Positions 8,617 through 17,757 of a stretch of 64,000 bases of DNA are shown here, one piece after another. Each line of letters begins with the position of its first letter. Position 1 is the stretch's first letter. Under the pieces are notes generated by a model that was not told where the DNA came from, did no database searches, and was given only the letters and a program-made list of their open reading frames with translations. The position numbers and the translations under genes were made by a program. The stretch comes from Flavobacteriales bacterium (GTDB lineage: Bacteria > Bacteroidota > Bacteroidia > Flavobacteriales_F > PHOS-HE28), in assembly GCA_020635655.1 (NCBI GenBank), contig JACJZI010000002.1, positions 186,001 to 250,000 on the forward strand, given 5' to 3'.

Positions 8617-8681
8617 AGCGGTCCACCGGCCCACCCCTTACCAAGAGCGACCGATCGGTTCCGATCTACCGGTGGACCGCT
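8617..8681 (-). terminator. Long inverted repeat 3' of the first giant gene
   Basis: The 13-bp arms AGCGGTCCACCGG (8617-8629) and CCGGTGGACCGCT (8669-8681) are perfectly complementary, separated by 39 nt. The element ends 5 bp before the stop codon of the giant gene (transcribed leftward). An almost identical element stands at the same place behind the paralogue. It probably acts as a transcription end or RNA 3'-stabilising structure. The rest of the 8446-8616 gap shows no gene. Confidence 0.6.
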
Positions 8682-8686
8682 CCGGG

Positions 8687-11600
8687 CTAAGGCAACTGTT
8701 CCTGGCGGGTGGCCGTAGGCACCGTCCCCCCGACGTTCACCAGGATCTGGTCGCGGTCGTTGTTGGCGCCGGCGTATTTCACCGTGCCGTCCATGTTCAC
8801 GTCGGAGGGCAGGTAGCCGGCGGTCGTGGCGGTGGGTATCGTACCGCCGATGGCCACCAGGATGGGATCGCGATCGTTGTTCGCCCCGGCGTACTTGATG
8901 AAGGCATCGTCCACCACGTTGCCGGACCAGAGCACCAGCGTGCCGCTGACCGTGTTCTGGGCATTGGTCCCATAGGTAGGCGTGCTGCCATCGGTCAGGT
9001 CCACGGTGGCGGGTGAAGCGGTCAACGCGACCGTGTTCAGGGTCATCACCCCGAGGTGGTTGCGATGGCGGACCACCACGTAGTAGTTGTCCGAGGCAAC
9101 GGGAAAGCTCACGGGCGAAGTGCCGTCCACGTCCACCACGTCGCCATCGCGTTGTACGAGCGCGCATCGTGTGGCTTCCGCCACGGTGTTGTCGTTCTTG
9201 TTGCGCAACTCGAGGAAGACCCAATCGACGATGGCATCATTGCCGGTGACGGTGAGCACCGATGGATCGATGCTCTCACCACCTCCACCGACCTGCACAT
9301 AGCCCAGTGCAGTGTACGGCTCGGAGAGCGGTACGAGCCCGTTGGCGCGAAGCCCGTCGTTCATCAGGCCGGAGCCACTGTCATAGGGGCCTTGGAGGAA
9401 AACCTTGGCCGACACGACGGCACCGCAGTTGGGGTCACTACCTGCATCGGTGATGGTCCAGTTGTTCGGCGCCCCGGTCAGGACGGCCCGTGCAGTAGCC
9501 CCCGCGCAATACGTGCTCGATCCACCATCGAAGACCACATTGGGCTGCAGGGTCAGCGCGCTCCAGCCGATCAACAGGGCATCGTAGTTCGCCGTGGAAA
9601 GGCCCGTTCCATAGAACATGTTGCTCATGCTGGTCACGTTGCTCACGTTCCAGTTCCCCAGGTCCTGATCGAAGGCGAAGGCGTCGCGGAACATGCCGTC
9701 CATGACCGTCGCGCCGCTCACATCCCAACCACCGATGTCCTGATCGAAGACATGGGCACCGCGCAACAGGGCACCGAGATCCGTCACGTTGCCCACATCC
9801 CATCCGGTGATGTCCCCATTGAAATGGTAAGCGTCATAGAACATGGCGTTCATGTTGGTCACCCCGCTCACGTCCCAATCCCAATTGGTGTTGGGGTCCT
9901 GCCCCAGCGCGTGGCAGCCGTTGAACATGTTCTTGACGCTCAGGACACCGCTCAGATCGGGTGCATCGGTGGCCGTGACCTCCAAGCCGTTGCATGCACG
10001 GAACGCATCCAGGAACGAGGTCCATGCGATGTCCCCCCATTGTTCCACGGTGAGGAGCTTGGGACGGTCCGGTGAAGTGTACAATAAGATGCGGGGGAAG
10101 GTGCCATGGATCGCCACGGTGTGTGTGCCGGGGGTGGCATAGGTGTGGGAGGCATCACCGGTCTGATCCACACTATAGGCGCCGTCGCCCCAATCCACGA
10201 TGTAGTCGTATCCGGTCCCCGTGGTCGGGATGGTGATCGTATCGTTCGGGGTCGTGGTCTGCCAGGTGGTGATGAAAGGCTGGTCGCCACAGCCGAGACC
10301 CGCGTCCGTGATGGACCAGTTATAGGTATCGATCAGGTCCTGGTGTGCGGATACACCAGCGCAGAAGGTGAGCCCCAAGGCACCGAGGTCGATCCCGGAG
10401 GGTATGGCGGTCTCGCCAGGGTCCAGCCGTGCCCAACCGATCAGGGTGGAATCGTAGTTGGCGGTGGACAAGCCGGAGAGCAGGAACATGTACGCAGCAT
10501 TGGTCAGGTTGCTGATGTCCCAACTCCCGAAACGTTGGTCCAGTTGGTTGGTATGGCCGAACATGTTCTGCATGGAGGTGACCTGGCCCACCTGCCAGGT
10601 GCTGAGGTCCTGGTTGAAATGCGAGGCGAATGAGAACATGGAGGCCATGTTGGTGACCTGGCTCACATCCCAGGAGCTTAACGGCTGGTCGAAATTCTGG
10701 GCTTGGTTGAACATGTAGCTCATGTTGGTGATGGTCCCCACCTGCCAATGGTCCATGGGCTGGTTCAACTGCGCACAATCCTGGAACATGCTGGACAGGT
10801 TGGTACACGCGCTCAGGTCCGGCGCATCGGTGGCGGGAACGCCGAGGACGTCGCAACCGCTGAAGGCGCTCTGGAAGGAGGTCCACTGGATCGCGCCCCA
10901 CTGGTTCACGAACCTGATCTTGCTCTTATCCCCCGTATTGTTGAAGTAGATGCGCGGGAAGGCCCCGCCGATCCGCACGGTGTGCATGCCGGGTGTGAGA
11001 TAGAGATGCGTGGCATTGGTATTGGCAAGGGCATCGCCATGGATGGACACCGTTCCATCGCCCCAGTCCACGTAGTAGAAGTAACCCGTGCCTGTTGCGG
11101 GGATGGTGATGGTTTCGTTGGCGGTGGTGGTCTGCCAGGTGGTCACGAACTCATCGGCCGGCGTGCAGCCTGTGAACCCGGCATCCGTGATGGTCCAGTT
11201 GTTGGGCGCGGCGGTCAAGACCGCGCGCCCTGCGGCCCCCGTACAGTAAGTGCTGGAACCAGCGTTGAAGACCACGTTCGGCTGCAGGGTCAATGCGCTC
11301 CAACCGATCAGCAGGTTGTCGTAGTTCGCGGTGGAGAGGGCCGTTCCATCGAACATCAGGTCCATGCTGCCCACGTTGCTCACGTTCCAGCCCCCCAGGT
11401 CCTGGTCGAAGGCGACCGCATTGCGGAACATGCCGTTCAGGACGGTGGCGCTGCCCATGTCCCAATCGCCGATGTCCTGGTCGAACACCGGGGCGTTGCG
11501 GAACAATGCTCCGAAGTTGGTCACGTTGCCCACGTTCCAGCCGGTGATGTCCGCATTGAACAGGCTGCACCCGTAGTAGGTGGAGTTCATGTTGTTCACA

Positions 11601-14600
11601 CTGCTCACATCCCAGTTCCAGTTGGTGCCGGGGTCCTGCCCCAGTGAGGAACAGCCGTAGAACATGGTGCTCAGGTTCGTCACCGCGCTCAGGTGGGGCG
11701 CGTCGGTGGCCACCACGTCCAGGTTGGCGCAGCCGCGGAACGCACCGGCGAAGGAGGTCCAGGCGATGTGCCCCCATTGTTCCACCGTGAGGAGCTTCAG
11801 CGTGTCCGGCGCGCCGTTCATGTAGATGCGGGGAAAGGCACCATCGATCTTGACCGTGTGGATACCGGGCGTGGCATAGGTATGCGTGGCATTGGTCGTG
11901 GCATCGCCGGTCTGATGCGCGCTGAACACGCCATCGCCCCAGTCCACGACGTAGTCGTATGCGGTCGCCGCGCTGGTGGTCGGTATGGTGATCGTCTCGT
12001 TCGGGGTGGTGGTCTCCCAGGTGGTGATGAACGCGAGCGCGGGGGCCACGCAGAAGGGATCCCGAGCGTCGCCGTTGATGGTCCATCCGTTCGTGCTGAT
12101 CAGCTCCGCACGCGCATCAGTGGCGAGGCAGTAGATCAGTCCGTTCGCATCGAGGGTGAGCCCGGAAGGGATCTGCGTTTCGCCTGCGCTCAGGGTGGCC
12201 CAGCCGATCAATGTGCTATCATAGCTCAGGTTGGAGAGCCCCGCAGCGTTCAGCATGTTCACCATGCCCGTCACGTTGCTGATGTCCCAGTGACCCAGGT
12301 TGCGGTCGAAGGCGTCCGCATCGCGGAACATACCGTCCATCACTGTGGCACTGCTCACGTCCCACACACCGATGTTTTGGTCGAAGGTGTTGGCGTTGCG
12401 GAACATGGCGCCGAAGTCGGTCACGTTCCCCACGTCCCACCCGGAGATGTCCGCGTTGAAATGGATGTCGTTGTAGAACATGGCGTTCATGTTGGTGGCG
12501 CCGCTCACGTCCCAGTTCCAATTCGCGCCGGGTGCCTGGCCGAGCGCCAGGCAACCGTTGAACATGCTGCTCATGTTCTGCACCCCGCTCAGGTCGGGCA
12601 CATCGGTGGCGGTCACATCCAGGTTGGCGCATCCGCGGAAGGCGCTGGAGAAGGAGTCCCAGGCCCTCGCGCCCCATTGTTCCACGGTGCGGACCTTCGG
12701 CGCGTCCGGGGCATTGAAGAAGTAGATGCGCGGGAAGTCACCGTAGATCGATACGGTATGAATACCCGCGGTGGCGTAGGCGTGGGTGGCATTGGTGTTG
12801 CCATCGGCATCCGAACGGAAGGTGTACGCGCCATCCCCCCAGTCCACCAGGTAATAATACCCGCTGCCGGTGGTGGGTATGGTGATGGTCTCGTTGGCCG
12901 CGGTGGTCTGCCAGGTGGTGATGAAGGCGGTGGCCGCGGAGCAGGCGGCACCCGCGTCCGTGATCGTCCAACCCTGGTCGTCGGTCAGTTCGTGATGCGC
13001 AGCGGTACCCAGGCAATACGTGAGGCCATCCGCGCCCAAGGTCAAGCCCGCCGGTATCTGGGTCTCACCCGCATCCAACCGCGCCCAGCCGATCAGGGTG
13101 CTGTCGTAGTTCGCCGTGGAGAGGCTGGTGTTCGAGAGCATGTTGGAGGCGGCGGTCAGGCTGCTGATGTCCCAAGCGCCCAGGTCACGGTCGAAGGCCG
13201 TGGCGCCTTGCAACATGCCGTTCATACTGAACACCTGGCTCACATCCCAGCCGCTGATGTCCTGCTGGAAACTCACGTCGAACTCGAACATGGAGTTCAT
13301 CTTCTGCACGGCTCCCGTATTCCAGGAACTCAGGTCCTGGTCGAAGGCGGGGCACACGGCGAACAGGTGTTCCATGTTGGTCACCTGCGCCACGTCCCAC
13401 GTATCCACGGGTTGGTTGAAGATCGTGCAGTCCCGGAAGAGGTAGCTCATGTCGGTCACATGGCTCACGTCCCAACTCGCTACCGGCGTGTTGAAGGAGG
13501 AGCAGCCGCGGAACATGGACTGCATGCTGGTGCATTGGCTGAGGTCGGGCGCATCGGTGGCGCTCACTTGCAGGTTGGTGCAGCCCCGGAAAGCACTCAC
13601 CATGGATGTCCATTGGATGCTGCCCCATTGCACCACATCCAGGATCTTGTCCTTGTCACCAACGCTATTGAAATAGATGTGCGGGAAGGCCCCACCGATC
13701 CGCACGGTGTGCAGCCCGGGGCTGGTGTACGCGTGCGTGGCGTCGGCGGTGTAGTTGCTCACGGTGCCATCACCCCAATCCACGTAGTAGTTGTATCCGG
13801 TGCCGGTGGTGGGGATCGTAATGGTCTCGCCGATGTAGTTGGTCTGCCAGGTGGTCACGAACTCATCCGAAGCGCCGCACCCGCCGAGCGCGTCGCCGGA
13901 GAAGGCCCAGCCGTGTGTGTTGATCAACTGCAGCCGGGCACCAGCTCCCGCGCAGAAGAGCAGCCCATCCGCACCCAAGTTCAAGCCGGAAGGGATCTGG
14001 CTCTCGCCAGGGTCGAGCCGGGCCCATCCGATCAGCGTGCTGTCATAGTGCACCGTGGAGAGGCCGCTGTTCGCAAGCATGCCTGTTGCAGCGGTGAGGC
14101 TGCTGATGTCCCAGGCCCCGAGGTCTTGGTCGAAGGCCGTGGCCCCTTGCAACATGCCGTTCATCGTATACACCTGACCCACATCCCAACCGCGGATGTC
14201 CTGGTTGAAGCTCACGTCGGAGTCGAACATGGAGTTCATCTTCAGCACGGCACCGGTGTTCCAAGTGCTCAGGTCCTGATCGAAGGCGGGGCACACGGCG
14301 AACAGGTGTTCCATGTTGGTCACTTGCGCGACCACCCACGTATTCACGGGTTGGTCGAAGAGCGTGCAACCCCGGAAGAGGTAGCTCATGTCGGTCACAT
14401 GGCTCACGTCCCAGCTCGATACAGGTGAATTGAGCGAAATGCAGCCTCGGAACATGGACTGCAGGCTGGTGCATTGGCTGAGGTCTGGTGCGTCGGTAGC
14501 GCTCATCTGCAGGTTGTTGCAGCCGCGGAAGGCACCGAACATGGATGTCCATTGGATGCTGCCCCATTGCACCACGTCCAGGATCTTGTCCTTGTCGCCA

Positions 14601-17437
14601 CCATTGTTGAAATAGATGCGGGGAAAGCCCCCGCCGATCCGCACGGTGTGCAGGCCCGCAGTGGCATAGATGTGCGTGGCATCGGTGCTGGCATCCGCAT
14701 CGCTGTGGTTCGTTACGGTGCCATCACCCCAATCCACATAGTACTGGTAACCCGGACCGGTGGTCGGGATGGTGATGGTCTCGTTGGCCGTTGTGGTCTG
14801 CCAGGTGGTCACGAACTCATCGGCGGGCGCGCAGCTCGAGAAACCGGCATCGGTGATGGTCCAATTGTTCGGCGCAGCGATCATGGATGCGCGCGCGGTC
14901 ACGCCCAGGCAATAGGTGCTGGAGCCGGCGTTGAAGACCACGTTCGGTTGCAGGGGCAACGCGCTCCATCCGATCAGCAGGGCGTCGTAGTTGGCCGTGG
15001 AAAGACCGGCACCCTGGAACATGCTGCCCATGTCGGTCACGTTGCTCACGTCCCAACTCCCCAGGTCCCTATCGAAGGCGGTCGCGTTGCGGAACATGGA
15101 ATTCATGTTCGTCACACCGCTCAGGTCCCAATTCCAGTTGGCGTTCGCGTTCAGGCCCATCAGGTCGCAACCGTAGAACATGCCACTGACGTCCGTGACC
15201 CCCGACAGGTCCGGTGTATCGGTGGCGGTCACATCCATGAGGTTGCATCCTCGGAAGGCGTTGGCGAAGGAGGTCCAGGCAATGTTCCCCCATTGTACCA
15301 CGGTACTGAGCTTGGAGGGGTTCGTAGTGCCATTGAAGAAGATGCGCGGGAAGGCCCCGCCGATCCGCACGGTGTGCGACCCTCCGCTGGCGTAGGTGTG
15401 CGTGGCGTTGGTGCTGGCATCGGCATCGCTGTGGGTGGTCACCGTGCCATCGCCCCAGTCCACGTAGTAGTTGTAGCCCGAGCCGGTGGTGGGTATGGTG
15501 ATGGGTTGATTGAGCCCACCGTTCTGCCAGGTGGTCACGAACTCATCTTCGGGCGGACAATCCGGGCCCGCGTCGGTGATGGTCCAGCCGTAGGTCGCGA
15601 CCAAGGCTATTCGGGCGTACAGCCCGGCACAGTAATGCAGGCCATTGGCCTCGAGTGATATACCCGTGGGTATGGTCGTTTCCCCAGGTTCCAGGGTGCT
15701 CCATCCGATCAAGGTGGCATCGTAGTTCGCCGTGGATAGACCTGATCCCAGAAGCATGTTGCTCATGCTGGTCGCACCGCTGATGTCCCAGTTGCCGAGG
15801 TCCTGATCGAAGGCGATCGCGTTCTGGAACATGCCCGCGAAACCGGTCACTTGGTCGACGTCCCAGCCGCTGATGTCCTGATCGAACGCGTCCGCGTCCT
15901 GGAACATGAAGCCCATGATGGTATCCTGTCCCATGTCCCAACCACCGATGTCCTGGTTGAAGGCGATCGCGTTCTTGAACATGGCGAGGCTGTTGCCCAC
16001 CTGTCCCATATCCCAGAGGTCCAGCGGCTGGTTGAATTGGGTCGCGTTCTCGAACATGCGCCGTGTGAGGGTGATGGTGCTCACATCCCAGTTGTTGATC
16101 GGCGAGTTGAAGGCGGTGCAACTGCGGAGCATGCCCTCCAGCGAGGTACAAGCTGAGAGGTCCGGAGCGTCAGTGGCGGAGATCTGGAGGTTGCTGCAGC
16201 CCTGGAAGGCGTCCTCCATGCTGGTCCATGGGTTGGTTCCCCATTGGACCACGTCCAGGATCTTGGTCCTGTCGCCCGTGTCGTTGAAATAGATCCGTGG
16301 AAAGGCCCCGCCGATGCGCACGGTATGGGATCCGGCGGTCACGTAGGTATGTGTGGCATCGGTGCTCGCGTCGGCATCGCTGTGGGTCGTTGTCGAACCA
16401 TCGCCCCAATCCACGTAGTAGTTGTAGCCCGAGCCGGTGGTGGGTATGGTGATGCTCTCGTTGGCCGTGGTGGTCTGCCAGGTGGTCACGAACTCATCGG
16501 TCGGTGCGCAGCCACCAGGGCCCGCGTCGGTGATCGCCCAGTTGTAAGTGTCCGTCAATACCAGGTGTGCGGCCGCACCGGCACAGTACTGCAGCACGTT
16601 CGCCCCCAGAGTCACACCGTTGTGGATCGTGGTCTCGCCGGGGTCCAGCCGGGCCCAACCGATCAGGGTAGAATCGTAGTTGGCCGTGGACATGCTATTG
16701 CAACCGGTGAACATGTTGGTCATGTCGGTCACCTGGCCGATGTCCCACCCCCCGAAGTCCTTGTCCAAGGCATAGTTGGCCCGGAACATCTGGGCCATGT
16801 CGGTCACCTGGCTCACGTTCCAACCGGAGAGGTCCTGGTTGAACGCATAGCAGGTGTAGAACATGTTGGACATATCGGTCACGTGGCTCACGTCCCAATT
16901 GGTAAGCGGTTGGTTGAACACCAGATTGGCACTGAACGCGTCGGCCATGTTGGTGATGGTGTGCACGTCCCAGTTGTTCACCGGTGCATTCATGACGATG
17001 CAGTTGTAGAAGATCCCTGATAGGTCCGTGCAGGCGCTCAGGTCCGGGGCGTCGGTGGCGTCCAGATGAAGCGCGGTGCAGCCCTTGAAGGCGTTCGCCA
17101 TGGAGGTCCAGCTGCCCGTTCCCCACTGGACCACGTGCTTGATCTTCGTGCGGTCCCCTGTGTTGTTGAAGTAGATGCGCGGGAAGGCCCCGCTCACGCG
17201 CACCTCGTGCATTCCTGCCGTGGTGTACACATGCGTCGCGTCCCCCGTGTAACCGGAGAGGGTCGTGCCGTCCCCCCAGTTCACGGTATAGTTGTAGCCG
17301 CCACCGGTGGTGGGAATGGTGATGCTCTCATTGGCCGTGGTGGTCTGCCAACTGGTCACGAAGTCGTTCAGCGACTGGGCGTGGCCGGTCAGTGCAGCAA
17401 GTATCAGCGCTGCGCCTAGGGTGGTTCGGGCGTGCAT
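8687..17437 (-). CDS. Giant secreted PKD-DUF285 repeat protein (9 modules)
   Basis: A 2916-aa protein starting with a Sec signal peptide (MHARTTLGAALILAALTGHAQ). Nine tandem modules of about 240-330 residues follow. Each opens with an F-TTWQT strand and an SITIPTTG motif, then a PKD-like VDWGDG turn, HTVRI and FPRIYF strands, and then DUF285 (BspA-type) repeats such as FDQDLGNWDISG and WDVSHVTDMS. Each ends with LSTANYD-LIGW and a Cys-containing YC-G-(A/T)AR-L segment before WTITDAG. The last 245 residues are a separate domain with RHRNHLGVMTLN and two KYAGANNDRD elements, the second preceded by DVNMDGTV, an EF-hand/dockerin-like loop. No ordinary T9SS motif is obvious, so this domain may be the sorting signal (inference). 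A surface adhesin role fits the family. The opposite strand has long shadow ORFs that are not genes. Confidence 0.88.
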   Translation of the reverse strand: MHARTTLGAALILAALTGHAQSLNDFVTSWQTTTANESITIPTTGGGYNYTVNWGDGTTLSGYTGDATHVYTTAGMHEVRVSGAFPRIYFNNTGDRTKIKHVVQWGTGSWTSMANAFKGCTALHLDATDAPDLSACTDLSGIFYNCIVMNAPVNNWDVHTITNMADAFSANLVFNQPLTNWDVSHVTDMSNMFYTCYAFNQDLSGWNVSQVTDMAQMFRANYALDKDFGGWDIGQVTDMTNMFTGCNSMSTANYDSTLIGWARLDPGETTIHNGVTLGANVLQYCAGAAAHLVLTDTYNWAITDAGPGGCAPTDEFVTTWQTTTANESITIPTTGSGYNYYVDWGDGSTTTHSDADASTDATHTYVTAGSHTVRIGGAFPRIYFNDTGDRTKILDVVQWGTNPWTSMEDAFQGCSNLQISATDAPDLSACTSLEGMLRSCTAFNSPINNWDVSTITLTRRMFENATQFNQPLDLWDMGQVGNSLAMFKNAIAFNQDIGGWDMGQDTIMGFMFQDADAFDQDISGWDVDQVTGFAGMFQNAIAFDQDLGNWDISGATSMSNMLLGSGLSTANYDATLIGWSTLEPGETTIPTGISLEANGLHYCAGLYARIALVATYGWTITDAGPDCPPEDEFVTTWQNGGLNQPITIPTTGSGYNYYVDWGDGTVTTHSDADASTNATHTYASGGSHTVRIGGAFPRIFFNGTTNPSKLSTVVQWGNIAWTSFANAFRGCNLMDVTATDTPDLSGVTDVSGMFYGCDLMGLNANANWNWDLSGVTNMNSMFRNATAFDRDLGSWDVSNVTDMGSMFQGAGLSTANYDALLIGWSALPLQPNVVFNAGSSTYCLGVTARASMIAAPNNWTITDAGFSSCAPADEFVTTWQTTTANETITIPTTGPGYQYYVDWGDGTVTNHSDADASTDATHIYATAGLHTVRIGGGFPRIYFNNGGDKDKILDVVQWGSIQWTSMFGAFRGCNNLQMSATDAPDLSQCTSLQSMFRGCISLNSPVSSWDVSHVTDMSYLFRGCTLFDQPVNTWVVAQVTNMEHLFAVCPAFDQDLSTWNTGAVLKMNSMFDSDVSFNQDIRGWDVGQVYTMNGMLQGATAFDQDLGAWDISSLTAATGMLANSGLSTVHYDSTLIGWARLDPGESQIPSGLNLGADGLLFCAGAGARLQLINTHGWAFSGDALGGCGASDEFVTTWQTNYIGETITIPTTGTGYNYYVDWGDGTVSNYTADATHAYTSPGLHTVRIGGAFPHIYFNSVGDKDKILDVVQWGSIQWTSMVSAFRGCTNLQVSATDAPDLSQCTSMQSMFRGCSSFNTPVASWDVSHVTDMSYLFRDCTIFNQPVDTWDVAQVTNMEHLFAVCPAFDQDLSSWNTGAVQKMNSMFEFDVSFQQDISGWDVSQVFSMNGMLQGATAFDRDLGAWDISSLTAASNMLSNTSLSTANYDSTLIGWARLDAGETQIPAGLTLGADGLTYCLGTAAHHELTDDQGWTITDAGAACSAATAFITTWQTTAANETITIPTTGSGYYYLVDWGDGAYTFRSDADGNTNATHAYATAGIHTVSIYGDFPRIYFFNAPDAPKVRTVEQWGARAWDSFSSAFRGCANLDVTATDVPDLSGVQNMSSMFNGCLALGQAPGANWNWDVSGATNMNAMFYNDIHFNADISGWDVGNVTDFGAMFRNANTFDQNIGVWDVSSATVMDGMFRDADAFDRNLGHWDISNVTGMVNMLNAAGLSNLSYDSTLIGWATLSAGETQIPSGLTLDANGLIYCLATDARAELISTNGWTINGDARDPFCVAPALAFITTWETTTPNETITIPTTSAATAYDYVVDWGDGVFSAHQTGDATTNATHTYATPGIHTVKIDGAFPRIYMNGAPDTLKLLTVEQWGHIAWTSFAGAFRGCANLDVVATDAPHLSAVTNLSTMFYGCSSLGQDPGTNWNWDVSSVNNMNSTYYGCSLFNADITGWNVGNVTNFGALFRNAPVFDQDIGDWDMGSATVLNGMFRNAVAFDQDLGGWNVSNVGSMDLMFDGTALSTANYDNLLIGWSALTLQPNVVFNAGSSTYCTGAAGRAVLTAAPNNWTITDAGFTGCTPADEFVTTWQTTTANETITIPATGTGYFYYVDWGDGTVSIHGDALANTNATHLYLTPGMHTVRIGGAFPRIYFNNTGDKSKIRFVNQWGAIQWTSFQSAFSGCDVLGVPATDAPDLSACTNLSSMFQDCAQLNQPMDHWQVGTITNMSYMFNQAQNFDQPLSSWDVSQVTNMASMFSFASHFNQDLSTWQVGQVTSMQNMFGHTNQLDQRFGSWDISNLTNAAYMFLLSGLSTANYDSTLIGWARLDPGETAIPSGIDLGALGLTFCAGVSAHQDLIDTYNWSITDAGLGCGDQPFITTWQTTTPNDTITIPTTGTGYDYIVDWGDGAYSVDQTGDASHTYATPGTHTVAIHGTFPRILLYTSPDRPKLLTVEQWGDIAWTSFLDAFRACNGLEVTATDAPDLSGVLSVKNMFNGCHALGQDPNTNWDWDVSGVTNMNAMFYDAYHFNGDITGWDVGNVTDLGALLRGAHVFDQDIGGWDVSGATVMDGMFRDAFAFDQDLGNWNVSNVTSMSNMFYGTGLSTANYDALLIGWSALTLQPNVVFDGGSSTYCAGATARAVLTGAPNNWTITDAGSDPNCGAVVSAKVFLQGPYDSGSGLMNDGLRANGLVPLSEPYTALGYVQVGGGGESIDPSVLTVTGNDAIVDWVFLELRNKNDNTVAEATRCALVQRDGDVVDVDGTSPVSFPVASDNYYVVVRHRNHLGVMTLNTVALTASPATVDLTDGSTPTYGTNAQNTVSGTLVLWSGNVVDDAFIKYAGANNDRDPILVAIGGTIPTATTAGYLPSDVNMDGTVKYAGANNDRDQILVNVGGTVPTATRQEQLP

Positions 17438-17482
17438 GCGGGGTGAGGTTCGAAAGGTTGGTGGGGAGGTGGTCCGGGCCAG

Positions 17483-17538
17483 CAGTTTAGGCTGATCGTG
17501 CAGGGAAGACCTAATTTTCCGCGTCTACAAAGGGTCTA
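17483..17538 (-). promoter_or_regulatory. 5' region shared with the paralogous giant gene
   Basis: On the minus strand this stretch contains TAGACCCTTTGTAGACGC, then AAATTAGGT and a conserved AAACTGC, matching the region before the second giant gene almost base for base although flanking DNA differs. Two TAGAC copies lie 11 bp apart. The mRNA leader next to the start (AACCTCACCCC) is also shared. It probably contains the promoter or an operator for both genes. The remaining part of the 17438-17688 gap holds nothing else I can support. Confidence 0.45.
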
Positions 17539-17688
17539 TGCGATGCATTTCGCTGTGCATCAGATCTTTGTGATTCGGTTTTCAGGGAATAACCGGGTCC
17601 ATGACCGTATGTCCTGGCCCGTGTAGACGCCCCCGAGCCTGGACCAGGCACCCCGATCCCGGATCCGCCATGCCCCGTTGCCCCCCGA

Positions 17689-17752
17689 AGCGGTCCACCG
17701 GCCCACCCCTTACCAAGAGCGACCGATCGTGATGATCTACCGGTGGACCGCT
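17689..17752 (-). terminator. Long inverted repeat 3' of the second giant gene
   Basis: The arms AGCGGTCCACCGG (17689-17701) and CCGGTGGACCGCT (17740-17752) pair perfectly around a 38-nt loop and end 5 bp before the stop codon of the second giant gene. Arms and most of the loop match the copy at 8617-8681. Conservation of both arms plus loop argues for a functional RNA end rather than chance. Confidence 0.6.
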
Positions 17753-17757
17753 CCGGG

